Of a stretch of 64,000 bases of DNA, positions 8,503 through 19,059 are shown in pieces. Origin of the DNA: Virgibacillus sp. AGTR (lineage in GTDB: Bacteria > Bacillota > Bacilli > Bacillales > Amphibacillaceae); NCBI RefSeq assembly GCF_016919725.2, contig NZ_JAJERH010000011.1, forward strand, positions 1 to 64,000. The letters run 5' to 3'. Positions within the stretch are counted from its first letter, which is position 1, and each line of letters starts with the position of its first letter. Both the position numbers and the translations under genes were made by a program. The notes beneath the pieces are model-generated. The model saw only the letters and a program-made list of their open reading frames with translations, ran no database searches and had not been told where the DNA came from.

Positions 8503-10956
8503 TTATGCTTTATTTGTATCTTCAAATGGTTTCTGATAATGAGCCTGCTTCCATGCTTCTACTACCTCACCATGCGTGTCAGCATCAATAATAAATGAAC
8601 CATTACTGTATCGATCACTATTGGAAAGTTCTAGTGGAAATATACTGTGTGTCGTACCGTCACTTGTTTGGAAGTCTAGTGTATCATCTTCATTAATAAG
8701 GAAAAATCCTCTAATTCGATGAGGTTTACTCTTCAGCTCACGAAGCATCAATAACCCACGCTTCGCACGTGTCGATTTTTCAAACTCTTGCAATCTCATA
8801 CGTTTGCATGCCCCTCTTTGTGTTAGAACCACCAGAGATGGATCAGAGAGATCATCAAATACCTGTCCGTTAACAACGTATTCATCTTTTTTCAGTTGAA
8901 TTGCTTTAACACCAGCGGCTCGTTGCCCCACTATCGATATATCTGCTTCATGATACCAGAGGCCGTAACCTTTATTAGATGCTATGAATACATCTGTATG
9001 ACCATTTGTTTTGTGGACATTCACTACTTCATCATCAGCTTTTAGGTTTAGGGCAATTAAAGCCTTCGAGTATCGCTGAGCGTCATATAACTGTAATGGA
9101 CTCCTTTTAACCATGCCGTTTTTTGTGAAAAACAATAGGAAGTTATCCTCTTTAAAATCACGGACAGGTATGCATTCAATAATACGTTCATCCTTATCGA
9201 TGGAAACTATATTAGATATATGCTGTCCAATATCCTTCCAACGTATATCTGGAAGTTCGTGAACAGGTAAATATAAATACTTTCCTTTATTCGTAAAGAC
9301 GAGAACTTTATCCGTCGTATTTAATTCGATTAAACCAACAATATGGTCATCTTCTTTCATTGCAAAATCTTCGCCATTTGATGCACTATACGAACGAAGG
9401 CTAGTTCGCTTTACATAACCATCTCTGGTAACAGATACAAGAACATCTTCACTAGCGACCATAACCTCGATATCAATCTTTAATTCCTCTATCTCATTTT
9501 CAACAATTGTTTTTCTAGGAGTTGCAAATGTTTTTTTGATTTTTCTCAAGTCTTTTTTGATCGTTTGAAGCAGCTTTTTCTCGCTCTGTAATATATGCTC
9601 TAGTTCCTTAATTTTTTCTCGAAGTGTTTCAGCTTCTTGCTGAAGTGTAGTGATGTCAGTGTTTGTTAAGCGATAGAGCTGAAGCATTACAATAGCTTCT
9701 GCTTGTGCTTCTGTAAATCCATAGTTTGCGATTAATCGTTGTTTAGCGTCTTGCTTATCCTTAGATGATCGAATAGTTGCGATAACTTGATCAAGGATGG
9801 ATATAGCTTTCATTAGCCCCTCTACGATATGTGCACGGTCCTTGGCCTTCGTTAAATCAAATACTGTTTGTCTAGTTACAACTTCCTTTTGATGTCTAAT
9901 GTAGGCATCAAGCATTTCATTTAATGAAAGGAGCTTAGGGGTTTTGTCTTGAATGGCAACCATATTAAAGTGATAAGTAACCTGTAAATCTGTATTTTTG
10001 AACAGATAATTAAGAACACCTTCACTATTTACATCCTTTTTTAGTTCGACGACTACCCTTAACCCGGTACGATCTGTCTCATCACGGACTTCGGCAATTC
10101 CCTCTACCTTCCGATCGATTCTCAATTCATCAATTTTTTTAACCATGTTGGCTTTATTTACTTCATACGGTATTTCATCAATGACTATTTGCTGACGATT
10201 GCCACGTACCTCTTCTACTTTTGTTTTACCACGAACTACTATTTTGCCGCGCCCTGTTTCATACGCCTTTTTTATGCCCTCCACACCTTGAATGATTCCT
10301 CCAGTAGGAAAATCGGGACCTTTAATAACTTCCATTAATTCTTCTGTAGTGACTGCAGGCTTATCAATTTTTAATATAACTGCATCAAGCACTTCTTCTA
10401 AATTATGTGGAGGTATATCCGTAGCGTAACCTGAGGATATTCCTGTTGAACCATTAACTAGTAAATTCGGGAACTTTGCAGGAAGGACCACAGGCTCCAT
10501 AATGGTATCATCAAAGTTTGGAATAAAATCAACCGTATCCCTATCAATATCACGTAATAACTCAGAAGCGATACTTGATAATCTAGCTTCTGTATAACGC
10601 ATTGCAGCAGGTGGATCGCCATCGATACTACCATTATTTCCGTGCATTTCTACTAAGACATTCCTTACCTTCCATTCTTGACTAAGACGAACCATCGCTT
10701 CGTATACAGAGGAATCACCATGTGGATGATAATTCCCAATTACGGTACCAACGGTTTTTGCTGATTTACGAAAATTTTTATCATGCGTGTTTTTCTCTTC
10801 ATGCATAGCATAAAGAATTCTTCTTTGAACAGGTTTCAACCCATCTCTTGCATCAGGTAATGCTCTGTCTTGAATAATATATTTACTATACCTTCCAAAT
10901 CTGTCTCCAATTACTTCTTCTAACGGAAGGTCTAAATACGTTTCTGGTTGTGACAA
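8503..10956 (-). CDS. parC: DNA topoisomerase IV subunit A
   Basis: An 817-residue type IIA topoisomerase breakage-reunion subunit. The catalytic tyrosine is Tyr121 in RYTEARL. The quinolone-resistance region reads [12 protein letters not shown], with the usual sensitive residues Ser82 and Glu86. The C-terminal half is a beta-pinwheel (repeats such as [19 protein letters not shown] and [15 protein letters not shown]). It pairs with ParE, encoded 29 bases upstream, to decatenate daughter chromosomes. ParC is favoured over GyrA by pairing with parE next to plsY and yneT as in B. subtilis, and by the absence of the GyrA-box QRRGGKG. Confidence 0.95.
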   Translation of the reverse strand: MSQPETYLDLPLEEVIGDRFGRYSKYIIQDRALPDARDGLKPVQRRILYAMHEEKNTHDKNFRKSAKTVGTVIGNYHPHGDSSVYEAMVRLSQEWKVRNVLVEMHGNNGSIDGDPPAAMRYTEARLSSIASELLRDIDRDTVDFIPNFDDTIMEPVVLPAKFPNLLVNGSTGISSGYATDIPPHNLEEVLDAVILKIDKPAVTTEELMEVIKGPDFPTGGIIQGVEGIKKAYETGRGKIVVRGKTKVEEVRGNRQQIVIDEIPYEVNKANMVKKIDELRIDRKVEGIAEVRDETDRTGLRVVVELKKDVNSEGVLNYLFKNTDLQVTYHFNMVAIQDKTPKLLSLNEMLDAYIRHQKEVVTRQTVFDLTKAKDRAHIVEGLMKAISILDQVIATIRSSKDKQDAKQRLIANYGFTEAQAEAIVMLQLYRLTNTDITTLQQEAETLREKIKELEHILQSEKKLLQTIKKDLRKIKKTFATPRKTIVENEIEELKIDIEVMVASEDVLVSVTRDGYVKRTSLRSYSASNGEDFAMKEDDHIVGLIELNTTDKVLVFTNKGKYLYLPVHELPDIRWKDIGQHISNIVSIDKDERIIECIPVRDFKEDNFLLFFTKNGMVKRSPLQLYDAQRYSKALIALNLKADDEVVNVHKTNGHTDVFIASNKGYGLWYHEADISIVGQRAAGVKAIQLKKDEYVVNGQVFDDLSDPSLVVLTQRGACKRMRLQEFEKSTRAKRGLLMLRELKSKPHRIRGFFLINEDDTLDFQTSDGTTHSIFPLELSNSDRYSNGSFIIDADTHGEVVEAWKQAHYQKPFEDTNKA

Positions 10957-10985
10957 ACCAACCCCCCCTTATGGTTATACTTTAA

Positions 10986-12950
10986 TTATTGTTGTTGTTC
11001 TGTATGAATTTTATCATTTTCTAAAATATTTGATTCATCATCTAAGCCAAACTCTACATTGCCTTCAATCCATTTTCTCCGCGGCTCTACCTTGTCCCCC
11101 ATTAATGTTGTTACACGTCGTTCTGCTCTAGCTAAGTCATCAATGGTTACACGGATAAGCGTTCTAGATTCAGGATTCATGGTTGTTTCCCATAGCTGAT
11201 CTGCATTCATTTCACCAAGACCTTTATAGCGCTGCAGCGTATACCCATTCTTGAACGTAAGTGTCGCTTTTTTCATTTCTTCCTCATCCCATGCATATAC
11301 AACCTTCTCTTTTTTTCCTTTTCCTTTAGAGATCTTATATAAAGGTGGGAGAGCGATATAAATCTTTCCTGCTTCCACTAGCTGGCGCATATAGCGGTAG
11401 AAAAACGTTAGTAATAATACTTGAATATGTGCCCCATCTGTATCAGCATCCGTCATAATAATGATTTTATCATATTGCACATCATCTAAATCAAAATCTC
11501 CGCCTACTCCCGCACCAATGGTGTGGATGATGGTTGAGATTTCTTCATTTTTAAATACATCTTGAAGCTTCGCTTTTTCGGTATTGATTACTTTACCACG
11601 TAGAGGTAATACAGCTTGGAATTTCCTATCTCTACCCTGCTTTGCAGACCCTCCAGCCGAATCACCCTCAACTAAATATAATTCGTTACGTTTTGGATTC
11701 TTTGATTGCGCAGGTGTTAATTTCCCGCTTAATATGGTATCTTTTCTTTTTCTTTTCTTACCAGTACGTGCCTCTTCTCTCGCTTTTCGGGCAGCTTCTC
11801 TTGCTTCTTTCGCTTTGATTGCTTTCTTTATTAACAGTCCCGAGACGTCCGGATTTTCTTCAAGGAAATAGGATAACTTCTCAGAAACAATGGCGTCAAC
11901 AGCTGATCGTGCTTCAGGTGTACCTAATTTTCCTTTCGTTTGACCTTCAAATTGAAGTTTTTCCTCTGGCACACGAACAGAAACGATTGAAGTAAAGCCC
12001 TCTCGTATATCTGTTCCTTCCAGATTCTTATCTTTTTCTTTAAGTAATCCTGCCCGACGCGCATAATCATTAAACGTTCTAGTAATTGCTGTGCGAGCAC
12101 CAGATTCATGTGTTCCACCGTCCTTTGTTCGGACGTGATTAACAAAAGACAGCATACTTTCGGCATAGCCATCGTTAAACTGAAATGCAAAATCAACTTC
12201 TATCCCTTGTTGCTCTCCTTCAAATGCAACTACAGGATGAAGCGTGTCCTTTTCCTCATTTAAATAATGTACAAAAGCCTTGAGACCATCTGGAAATTGA
12301 TATTCTTCATGTTGATTATTACGAAGGTCAGATAGTTGAATTTTTAGCCCTTTTAACAAAAAGGCTGCCTCGCGTAACCGTTCCGACAAGGTTTCAAAAT
12401 CATATACAATGGTTGTAAAAATACCAGGATCTGGTTTAAAGTGAATGGTCGATCCTTTCTTTTTCGTTGTCCCCTTTTTTTCAAGGGAACCAACCGGCTT
12501 ACCACCGTTTTCGAATCGTTGAAAATAGGTGTGCCCCTCTCGATGAATAGTTACCTCTAACCATTCAGAGAGTGCATTGACAACAGAAGCGCCAACCCCA
12601 TGTAGTCCACCACTTGTTTTATAGCCTCCCTGACCAAACTTTCCTCCTGCATGTAATACTGTAAAAATGACCTCAGGTGTGGACTTTCCAGTACGGTGCA
12701 TTCCAGTTGGTATACCTCGACCCTTATCCACTACTGAAATACTATTATCTTTATGTATGGTTACTTTTATCGTTTCACCAAATCCTGCTAAAGCTTCATC
12801 TACAGCATTATCAACAATTTCAAATACGAGATGATGTAAACCACGGAGATCTGTACTTCCTATATACATTCCAGGTCTTTTTCTGACTGCTTCTAATCCT
12901 TCAAGTACCTGTATTGAGTCATCACTATATTGCATAGGTTGTTGAGCCAA
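10986..12950 (-). CDS. parE: DNA topoisomerase IV subunit B
   Basis: A 654-residue ATPase subunit. The GHKL ATP site has Glu44 and Asn48 in FEIVDNAVDEA, then DKGRGIPTG and GLHGVGASVVNALS. The TOPRIM domain has EGDSAGG near residue 425 and DADTDGAH near 500. It drives strand passage by ParC during chromosome segregation. Length and gene order fit the Gram-positive ParE family. Confidence 0.96.
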   Translation of the reverse strand: MAQQPMQYSDDSIQVLEGLEAVRKRPGMYIGSTDLRGLHHLVFEIVDNAVDEALAGFGETIKVTIHKDNSISVVDKGRGIPTGMHRTGKSTPEVIFTVLHAGGKFGQGGYKTSGGLHGVGASVVNALSEWLEVTIHREGHTYFQRFENGGKPVGSLEKKGTTKKKGSTIHFKPDPGIFTTIVYDFETLSERLREAAFLLKGLKIQLSDLRNNQHEEYQFPDGLKAFVHYLNEEKDTLHPVVAFEGEQQGIEVDFAFQFNDGYAESMLSFVNHVRTKDGGTHESGARTAITRTFNDYARRAGLLKEKDKNLEGTDIREGFTSIVSVRVPEEKLQFEGQTKGKLGTPEARSAVDAIVSEKLSYFLEENPDVSGLLIKKAIKAKEAREAARKAREEARTGKKRKRKDTILSGKLTPAQSKNPKRNELYLVEGDSAGGSAKQGRDRKFQAVLPLRGKVINTEKAKLQDVFKNEEISTIIHTIGAGVGGDFDLDDVQYDKIIIMTDADTDGAHIQVLLLTFFYRYMRQLVEAGKIYIALPPLYKISKGKGKKEKVVYAWDEEEMKKATLTFKNGYTLQRYKGLGEMNADQLWETTMNPESRTLIRVTIDDLARAERRVTTLMGDKVEPRRKWIEGNVEFGLDDESNILENDKIHTEQQQ

Positions 12951-13500
12951 TTCAAAACTGCTCCCTTCTTACGTAGATTACTTTGTTCGAATCATTACCA
13001 GTGAGTAACGCTCTGCCCTTTGCTCATGCAAAACCTAACTTTCATTTATTTAAGTCGTAGTATCTTGCATCTGTTCTCAACTAAATTCATTATGTTGCGC
13101 ACATTCATCTATTAATTCTTAGTATAATATAAAAAGTATATCCAGATTTTCTCTCACTATAATAGAACGAATGTTTGTTTCTGTAAAGACTAATTATATT
13201 TTGCGTATATACTATATCCTTAAGAAAGAAAAATGATAGGTATCCCTATCTGTCATGCCGCATCAATTTTAAATTTTTACCAACTTGTAAAGCCTAAGTC
13301 TCCTCTTTACGTAGCCAACATCGCTTACCGAGGTTTTGTGCTATCTATCATATGATGAGCTGATAATGCTTTGTACTTGCCAGTATTAACCATAAGCGGT
13401 GTACTTAAGTATACTACACTTCCTTTTATCTTGCATGGGTCAACTATAGTTAAGTAGCTTTGAGACACTATTTTAACTTACTACATCTCTTTAATGGCAT
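12951..13500. other. Intergenic region upstream of parE
   Basis: About 550 AT-rich bases without a supported gene or clear RNA structure. It probably contains the parE promoter. Confidence 0.4.
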
Positions 13501-13509
13501 TATAGCATT

Positions 13510-13564
13510 CCAAAAGGTGTATACCTTTTGGAAAAGGAAGAGGATGGCATGAATATGCCATCCT
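13510..13564 (-). terminator. Two adjacent hairpins downstream of yneT
   Basis: A perfect palindrome CCAAAAGGTGTATACCTTTTGG-like hairpin at 13510-13531 follows, on the minus strand, a hairpin with arms AGGATGGCAT/ATGCCATCCT (13541-13564). The latter, followed by a T/C-rich stretch, is the likely terminator of the transporter-yneT unit. Confidence 0.6.
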
Positions 13565-13574
13565 GTAAGCTTCG

Positions 13575-13991
13575 TTATTTTACTAATACGGCATGTACAA
13601 CTTTAATGCATAAATCCATAATAACCGTGAAATCATGTTTCTTCAAATAATCATAGGCATCCTCATTACTTATCCCTTGCTGTGCCCAAAAAACACTACA
13701 ATTGGTTTGTACAGCTTCTTTAGCGATATCAAGTAAATGCTCTGGCCTACGAAACACATTAATAATATCGATCTGCTCTTCAACATCTGTTAATGAAGGA
13801 TACGATTTTTCTCCAAGCACCTCACTTATTGTAGGATTTACAGGAATAATTCGATACCCTTGCTTTTGCATAATTTGAGCAATTTGATATGAGGTTCTAT
13901 CTGGGTTAGAAGATAAACCTACAACAGCAATTGTTTTTGCAGTAGTCAAAACTTGCTTTAGTCTGTCATTTGATGGATTTTCCCAACGCAT
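13575..13991 (-). CDS. yneT: CoA-binding domain protein, YneT/YccU family
   Basis: A 138-residue single Rossmann-like CoA-binding domain: KTIAVVGLSSNPDRTSYQIA at the N-terminus, then YRIIPVNPTISEVLGEKSYPSL and CSVFWAQQGI. The motif order matches the succinyl-CoA-synthetase-like CoA-binding family. No catalytic residues can be assigned. In B. subtilis the homologue also sits next to parE. Here it follows the ABC importer genes by 13 bases and may be co-transcribed with them. Confidence 0.85.
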   Translation of the reverse strand: MRWENPSNDRLKQVLTTAKTIAVVGLSSNPDRTSYQIAQIMQKQGYRIIPVNPTISEVLGEKSYPSLTDVEEQIDIINVFRRPEHLLDIAKEAVQTNCSVFWAQQGISNEDAYDYLKKHDFTVIMDLCIKVVHAVLVK

Positions 13992-14004
13992 AAATATCCC
14001 CTTT

Positions 14005-15534
14005 CTACTCCGTTACAATGAGGTCATGTTCTTCTAAGAACTGTTCAGCGACCTCTTCTGGAGATTTGTCTTCATAATCTACTTGATAATTCATTTTTCT
14101 CATTTGTTCATCTGTAATTTTCCCTGCGAGCTTGTTTAATATCGTTTCTAATTCTGGGTGTTTATCTAATGTTTCATTCTTCATTAGTGGTGCTCCTTGG
14201 TATGGGGGAAATAGATTCTTCGGATCTTCTAGAGTAACTAAATCTAATTCAATCATATAGCTATCTGTAGCATAGGCATCAATGATATCTACATCGCCTG
14301 TCGTTAATGCATCTTGTCTTAACCCAGGATCCATGGTGCGTACATCGTTTATATTTAAATTATATTTGTCCTGCATACCTACATACCCGTCATATCTGTC
14401 TTTAAACTCTAATGTAAATCCTGCAGTTATATTATCCTCTATTTGTTTAAGATCACTAATATTTTTTAGACTATATTGTTCAGCTAATTGCTTGGTAGTA
14501 GCTACAGCATACGTATTATTAAATTTCATCGGTTCTAAATATGCCATATCATATTGTTCGTTCATACCCTTTTTTGCCTGTTCATAGACTTGATTTGCTT
14601 CATTACTATTCGCTTGGTCGCCTAAATGGGTTACAATGGCTGTCCCTGTAAATTCAGGAAAAATATCGATGCTCCCTTCCTTTAGTGCATCAAATACCAA
14701 TGAAGTTTTCCCAAAGCCTGCTTCTAATTCTACCGTAAGATCCGTGTCTTGCTCAATTAGTAATTTATACATATTGATTAAGATAGCAGGTTCTGCACCC
14801 AGTTTACCGCCAATTACTAAATCAGCTTGTCTGGAATTACTAAAAATAAATGGAGATACAACAATTAAAACAGCTATTAATAGCATGGAAAGAAAAGCTT
14901 TAAAGCCTGCCCTTCTGGAGATGCGCTCAAACCCACGTAGTATAAAATCCAATATGATTGCTAATAAAGCTGCGGGTATTGCACCAAGTAAAATGAGGTT
15001 AACATCTGCTCCGCGATCAAGACCGAGAAGAATTAACTCCCCTAATCCTCCTGCCCCTATAAGCGCTGCAAGTGTAGTAGTACCGACAATTAAAACCATT
15101 GAAGTACGAATTCCTGCCATGATAACGGGCATTGCTATCGGAAGCTCTACCTTTGTTAATCGCTTAAACGAATTCATCCCCATCCCAGTAGCAGCTTCTT
15201 TTAATGCAGGGTCTACTTCTTTAATCCCTGTATAACTATTTCGAAGTATCGGTAACAATCCATAAGCAGTCAATGCAATGATGGCTGGTAATGTTCCAAT
15301 ACCAAAAAAAGGAATTAAAAAAGCAAGCACAGCTAGGCTAGGGATCGTTTGCATGACTGCAGATATGCCAATAATTGGTTCAGCAATTTTAGGATACCTT
15401 GTTAAAGCTAAACCTAATGGTACAGCAATGACAATTGCAATTATTAATGATAGTAATGAGATTTGCAAATGTTCCCAAATGGTTTCCCAAAACATATCTT
15501 GTCTGTTTTGAAATACTGTAATGAAATCGTTCAT
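14005..15534 (-). CDS. ABC importer permease fused to substrate-binding domain, OpuCB-OpuCC/EgtU type
   Basis: A 509-residue fusion. Residues about 1-230 form a permease with several membrane segments and an EAA-like loop (AATGMGMNSFKRLTKVELPIAMPVI). Residues about 240-509 form an OpuAC/OpuCC-type substrate-binding domain (ADLVIGGKLGAEPAILINMY to the C-terminus) carried outside the membrane on the last helix. Such fusions serve uptake of betaine or choline, and in streptococci and Listeria relatives (EgtU/BilE) of ergothioneine. The start codon overlaps the ATPase stop by 4 bases. The substrate is not decided by what I can see. Confidence 0.88.
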   Translation of the reverse strand: MNDFITVFQNRQDMFWETIWEHLQISLLSLIIAIVIAVPLGLALTRYPKIAEPIIGISAVMQTIPSLAVLAFLIPFFGIGTLPAIIALTAYGLLPILRNSYTGIKEVDPALKEAATGMGMNSFKRLTKVELPIAMPVIMAGIRTSMVLIVGTTTLAALIGAGGLGELILLGLDRGADVNLILLGAIPAALLAIILDFILRGFERISRRAGFKAFLSMLLIAVLIVVSPFIFSNSRQADLVIGGKLGAEPAILINMYKLLIEQDTDLTVELEAGFGKTSLVFDALKEGSIDIFPEFTGTAIVTHLGDQANSNEANQVYEQAKKGMNEQYDMAYLEPMKFNNTYAVATTKQLAEQYSLKNISDLKQIEDNITAGFTLEFKDRYDGYVGMQDKYNLNINDVRTMDPGLRQDALTTGDVDIIDAYATDSYMIELDLVTLEDPKNLFPPYQGAPLMKNETLDKHPELETILNKLAGKITDEQMRKMNYQVDYEDKSPEEVAEQFLEEHDLIVTE

Positions 15535-16598
15535 GATTGAACCACTCCATTCGCTACTACGGCTTTACTTTTTAGATATGCCACGATATCGCGATAACTA
15601 ATGACCCCTACCAGTTTATTTGCTTTGACTACTGGATAAATCGTTTGATTTGATGATTCAATAATTTCCACAGCTTTAATTAAGGGCAGGTCATTCTCTA
15701 ACCGAATTCCATCTGTTAGAATGCCAGATTGTAACAAGCCCACATACATATTATTTTCATCACGCACAATATAAGTTTGTAACTTAGAGTAATTACAGTT
15801 ATTATAGGATGATTGAGAAAGGACGTGTTTTTGTGATGGATCAGCTATAATATCTACCGCTGTTTGCCATGGAGATTTCCTTTCACCAATAAAGTCTTTA
15901 ACAAATGGAGATTGTGGATGCAAAATAATATCTTGGGGCCTATCAAGTTGGACAACTTTTCCATCCTTCATCAAACAAACCCTATCCCCTAATGCCATCG
16001 CTTCATCAATATCATGGGTAACAAAAAGAATAGTTTTTTTTATTTCTTTTTGCAATGAACGAATATCTTTTTGCAATTGCTCTCTGCTAATAGGATCTAA
16101 TGCACTAAAAGGCTCGTCCATTAGAATGATATCAGGATCTGCAGCTAATGCTCTAATGACACCTATCCGTTGCTGCTGACCACCAGATAGTTCTCGCGGC
16201 ATTTTGTTTTGAAAAGTTGCAGGATCTAACCCAACCATATCTAACAATTCTCGATTTCGTTGTTTAATCGCTTTACGTTTCCACTTTTTCATTTCTGGAA
16301 CAACTGCTATATTCTCATCGATCGTTAGGTGGGGAAATAATGCAATTTGTTGCAGTACATAGCCTATATTCCATCTTAGTTCATGGATATTATAGGAATC
16401 AATGGCTTTGTCATTTATGTATATTTCACCTGACGTAGGTTCAATTAAACGATTTACCATTTTCATTGTGGTTGTCTTGCCACAACCACTAGGTCCGATT
16501 AGAGTCATGATTTCCCCTTTTTCCACACGAAAGGAAATATCTTTTATCGCTTCCGTTCCATCTGGGTAGATTTTTTTAATATGTTTAAATTCAATCAT
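15531..16598 (-). CDS. ABC importer ATPase with CBS-type C-terminal part, OpuCA/EgtV type
   Basis: A 355-residue ATPase of the quaternary-amine/betaine transporter family. Walker A is GPSGCGKTT near residue 35, the signature LSGGQQQR near 140, Walker B DIILMDEPF near 160, and the switch His lies in FVTHDIDEAM. The C-terminal 110 residues resemble a CBS region (YIVRDENNMYVGLL and YPVVKANKLVGVISYRDIV), which in OpuA-type systems senses ionic strength or nucleotides. It energises the permease-binder fusion encoded immediately downstream. Confidence 0.9.
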   Translation of the reverse strand: MIEFKHIKKIYPDGTEAIKDISFRVEKGEIMTLIGPSGCGKTTTMKMVNRLIEPTSGEIYINDKAIDSYNIHELRWNIGYVLQQIALFPHLTIDENIAVVPEMKKWKRKAIKQRNRELLDMVGLDPATFQNKMPRELSGGQQQRIGVIRALAADPDIILMDEPFSALDPISREQLQKDIRSLQKEIKKTILFVTHDIDEAMALGDRVCLMKDGKVVQLDRPQDIILHPQSPFVKDFIGERKSPWQTAVDIIADPSQKHVLSQSSYNNCNYSKLQTYIVRDENNMYVGLLQSGILTDGIRLENDLPLIKAVEIIESSNQTIYPVVKANKLVGVISYRDIVAYLKSKAVVANGVVQS

Positions 16599-16807
16599 GG
16601 CTTCCTCCTTAGCTATTCCTTCTCTAATTATTCCCTATGTTAAAGCAATATAGTTATTTCCCCTAATGAAACGATCTCAAACATAATAAACTTATCATGA
16701 AATATGGTTCTTAAAACGCTGTGTTCGTGCTAAAATAAGAAGCAGCTTATTTTTTATGATTGGAATCAATTTCATACGTGCTCACTTCCACCAATCCCCC
16801 TTACAAT
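16599..16807. other. Intergenic region upstream of the ABC importer
   Basis: Should hold the importer promoter (minus strand). No operator or riboswitch was recognised. Confidence 0.35.
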
Positions 16808-17035
16808 TCTATAAAATGAAAGGGAGGCATAAATTAGTGGAAAGTCTCTAATCTCTCCTTACCCTCTATGGTTTTACTCGTAAGGGCCTTGTAACCAGTT
16901 AATACTGGAGAAACTCTAATAATCCGTAAATGGAGAAGAGCGGTTTCATTTTATAATCAGAAAGTAACAACAGCTGCGGAGAAAAAGTGTGTCCAGATAA
17001 TAGTCTGGGGTAACGAAGCTGCTCGGAACTTTCCG
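16808..17035. other. Nested inverted repeats, candidate structured RNA or mobile-element remnant
   Basis: TATAAAATGAAA (16810-16821) pairs perfectly with TTTCATTTTATA (16944-16955). Inside lie three small hairpins: ATTAG/CTAAT, CCTTAC/GTAAGG and CCAGT/ACTGG. A second nested set follows: GAAAGT with ACTTTC, CAGCT with AGCTG, and CCAGA/TCTGG. Such nested pairing looks like a multi-junction RNA, readable on either strand, lying between the importer (minus) and plsY (plus). No known riboswitch consensus was recognised. Some words resemble dispersed Bacillaceae repeats, so a transposon remnant is possible. Confidence 0.35.
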
Positions 17036-17185
17036 TTTATAGCGTGGAAAATCAACTGTATGTATTTTCCTTATATTCATGCAAATTGAATGATGAAATT
17101 GCAGCAACAGTTTTAAAAATAAGCCTCATCTATCGTATCTCCTGTTTGTTTGATACATACATAAATGAAGAAAGAAGGAATTTAT

Positions 17186-17767
17186 ATGGAGTACATTTTG
17201 TTTGCTATTATTGCTTATTTATTAGGTTCTATTCCTTCAGCATTAATTGTTGGCAAGCTGGGATATAATAAAGACATTCGCCAACATGGTAGTGGGAATT
17301 TAGGCGCGACAAATACGTTTCGTGTATTAGGAATTAAAGCAGGAATAATCGTAACACTTGCAGATATCTTAAAGGGAACAGCAGCAACATTAATTCCGCT
17401 TATATTCGATGCTGATGTTTATCGTCTCGTAGTTGGCTTATTTGCCGTAGCTGGGCATACGTATCCTATTTTTGCAAAGTTTAAAGGTGGGAAAGCAGTA
17501 GCAACATCAGGGGGAATTATTTTAGGAATTAATCCATTATTATTTATTATTATGATCACCACATTCTTGCTAAGTCTCTATCTGTCCAAATACGTCTCCT
17601 TGTCCTCGATGATAACAGGTATCGTTACAATTGTTTTGTCGATCCTTTTTAAGGATATTGGGCTTATCATTGTTACGACAATACTTACAATTTTCGTTTT
17701 TTATAGACATAGAGAGAATATTAAGCGGATAAAGAATAAAACAGAACCGAAAATTACTTGGATGTAA
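17186..17767 (+). CDS. plsY: Glycerol-3-phosphate acyltransferase PlsY
   Basis: A 193-residue membrane protein of the PlsY family. Family loops are visible: [11 protein letters not shown] near the N-terminus, the glycine-rich [18 protein letters not shown] and [13 protein letters not shown]. It transfers an acyl group from acyl phosphate to glycerol-3-phosphate, the first step of phospholipid synthesis. The start is set at the ATG at 17186 behind AGAAGGAAT rather than an upstream ATG at 17165. In B. subtilis plsY also neighbours yneT and parE, but the importer has been inserted here. Confidence 0.93.
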   Translation: MEYILFAIIAYLLGSIPSALIVGKLGYNKDIRQHGSGNLGATNTFRVLGIKAGIIVTLADILKGTAATLIPLIFDADVYRLVVGLFAVAGHTYPIFAKFKGGKAVATSGGIILGINPLLFIIMITTFLLSLYLSKYVSLSSMITGIVTIVLSILFKDIGLIIVTTILTIFVFYRHRENIKRIKNKTEPKITWM

Positions 17768-17850
17768 TTCTTTCCTATCAAAACCTATACATTGAATCTT
17801 TATAACACCTACAGTATACTTTTATTAGCAAAGAGAAAGGGGACGATGTT

Positions 17851-18783
17851 ATGGATAATACACAGACATTCCCAAAGAAGAAATTGCCTAACAAAGAACA
17901 ACGTCATAAATTATTTGGTTCTGTAATGCCGGTCCCGAGAACAAAACCTGTCGATAAAGTGCATATGGCAGATTTGCAAAATACGAAAAAGGACTTCTTA
18001 TTTGATTTGGATGCAGTTGGAATTACTAAGGTAAAACATCCAATAACCATATACAGTTCCTTAACTCCAGCCAAGCAAACTACAATTGGTGAATTTACCT
18101 TTACATCTAGCTTGAAGCAATCAAACAAAGGAACAAATATGAGTCGCTTTACGGAACAGTTAGCAAATTATCATGCTAATGGGTTTGCAATGGATCTTCA
18201 TACATTAACATCGTTTGCAAAAGAATTAGCGGAACGATTAGATCAACAGGATGCCTCCCTTAAGGTGAGCTTTCCTTGGTTTTATGAGAGACATGCCCCA
18301 GATACCAGACTTGCTGGAATGAATCATGCCAATGCTACCATTAGCATTAATTATGATAGACAGCTCGGTTATCAATTGGCTGTATCTTTAGCTGCGTCGA
18401 TTACAACGCTATGTCCATGCTCGAAAGAGATTAGTGAGTATAGCGCACATAACCAACGAGGTAACGTCAAGATCGAAGTATCATTATCAGAAGACTATGA
18501 TGAATCTTTATCAGATTGGAAAGCCATATTATTAGAGGCTGCTGAGAGCAATGCAAGTGCAAGATTACATCCAATCTTAAAAAGAACAGATGAAAAAATG
18601 GTTACGGAACAGGCATATGAGAATCCAAGATTTGTAGAAGATGTGGTAAGGCTAGTCGCAGCGGATTTGTATGAGCTTCCATTTATAACGAAATTTAAAG
18701 TTAGCTGTCGGAATGAAGAATCCATTCATATGCATGATGCTATTGCTACAGTCAGCTATGACAAAGAAAATGAAACTTATTAG
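17851..18783 (+). CDS. folE2: GTP cyclohydrolase type IB
   Basis: A 310-residue GTP cyclohydrolase IB (FolE2/MptA family), first step of tetrahydrofolate synthesis. Recognisable are the N-terminal [16 protein letters not shown], the metal/active-site segment [19 protein letters not shown] (near residue 190) and the C-terminal [11 protein letters not shown]. In many bacilli this isozyme replaces the zinc-dependent FolE under zinc shortage and is Zur-controlled. I looked for a Zur-type palindrome in 17768-17850 and saw none. Confidence 0.92.
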   Translation: MDNTQTFPKKKLPNKEQRHKLFGSVMPVPRTKPVDKVHMADLQNTKKDFLFDLDAVGITKVKHPITIYSSLTPAKQTTIGEFTFTSSLKQSNKGTNMSRFTEQLANYHANGFAMDLHTLTSFAKELAERLDQQDASLKVSFPWFYERHAPDTRLAGMNHANATISINYDRQLGYQLAVSLAASITTLCPCSKEISEYSAHNQRGNVKIEVSLSEDYDESLSDWKAILLEAAESNASARLHPILKRTDEKMVTEQAYENPRFVEDVVRLVAADLYELPFITKFKVSCRNEESIHMHDAIATVSYDKENETY

Positions 18784-18797
18784 AGAAGGTCATATCT

Positions 18798-19037
18798 ATG
18801 AAATATCTCTTCATTGGATTAATAAAATTTTATCGATCAGCTATTAGTCCATTCACACCACCAACTTGCCGGTTCTACCCTACTTGTTCGGAGTATGGAC
18901 TTGAAGCATATAGACGTTTTGGCGTATGGAAGGGAACGTATTTGACCGTGAAGCGAATTAGCAAATGCCACCCGTTTCACGCTGGTGGAGTAGATTTAGT
19001 ACCGGAAAAGAGAAAAAAGCAAGATGATAATAGATAG
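18798..19037 (+). CDS. yidD: Membrane protein insertion efficiency factor YidD
   Basis: 79 residues of the YidD family: an N-terminal amphipathic segment ([14 protein letters not shown]), the conserved Cys cluster [20 protein letters not shown] and [19 protein letters not shown]. It is thought to help YidC-dependent membrane insertion. It starts 14 bases after folE2 and is probably co-transcribed. Confidence 0.92.
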   Translation: MKYLFIGLIKFYRSAISPFTPPTCRFYPTCSEYGLEAYRRFGVWKGTYLTVKRISKCHPFHAGGVDLVPEKRKKQDDNR

Positions 19038-19059
19038 AGAAACAAAGGAGTTGTCTTCA

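Noticed and set aside
16808-17035. Assignment to lysine, M-box, T-box, c-di-AMP, RNase P or 6S RNA classes
   Set aside because: Their conserved core words were not found on either strand, so no class name is given.
17768-17850. Zur box before folE2
   Set aside because: Looked for because this isozyme is often zinc-controlled, but no TAAATCGTAAT-like palindrome is visible.
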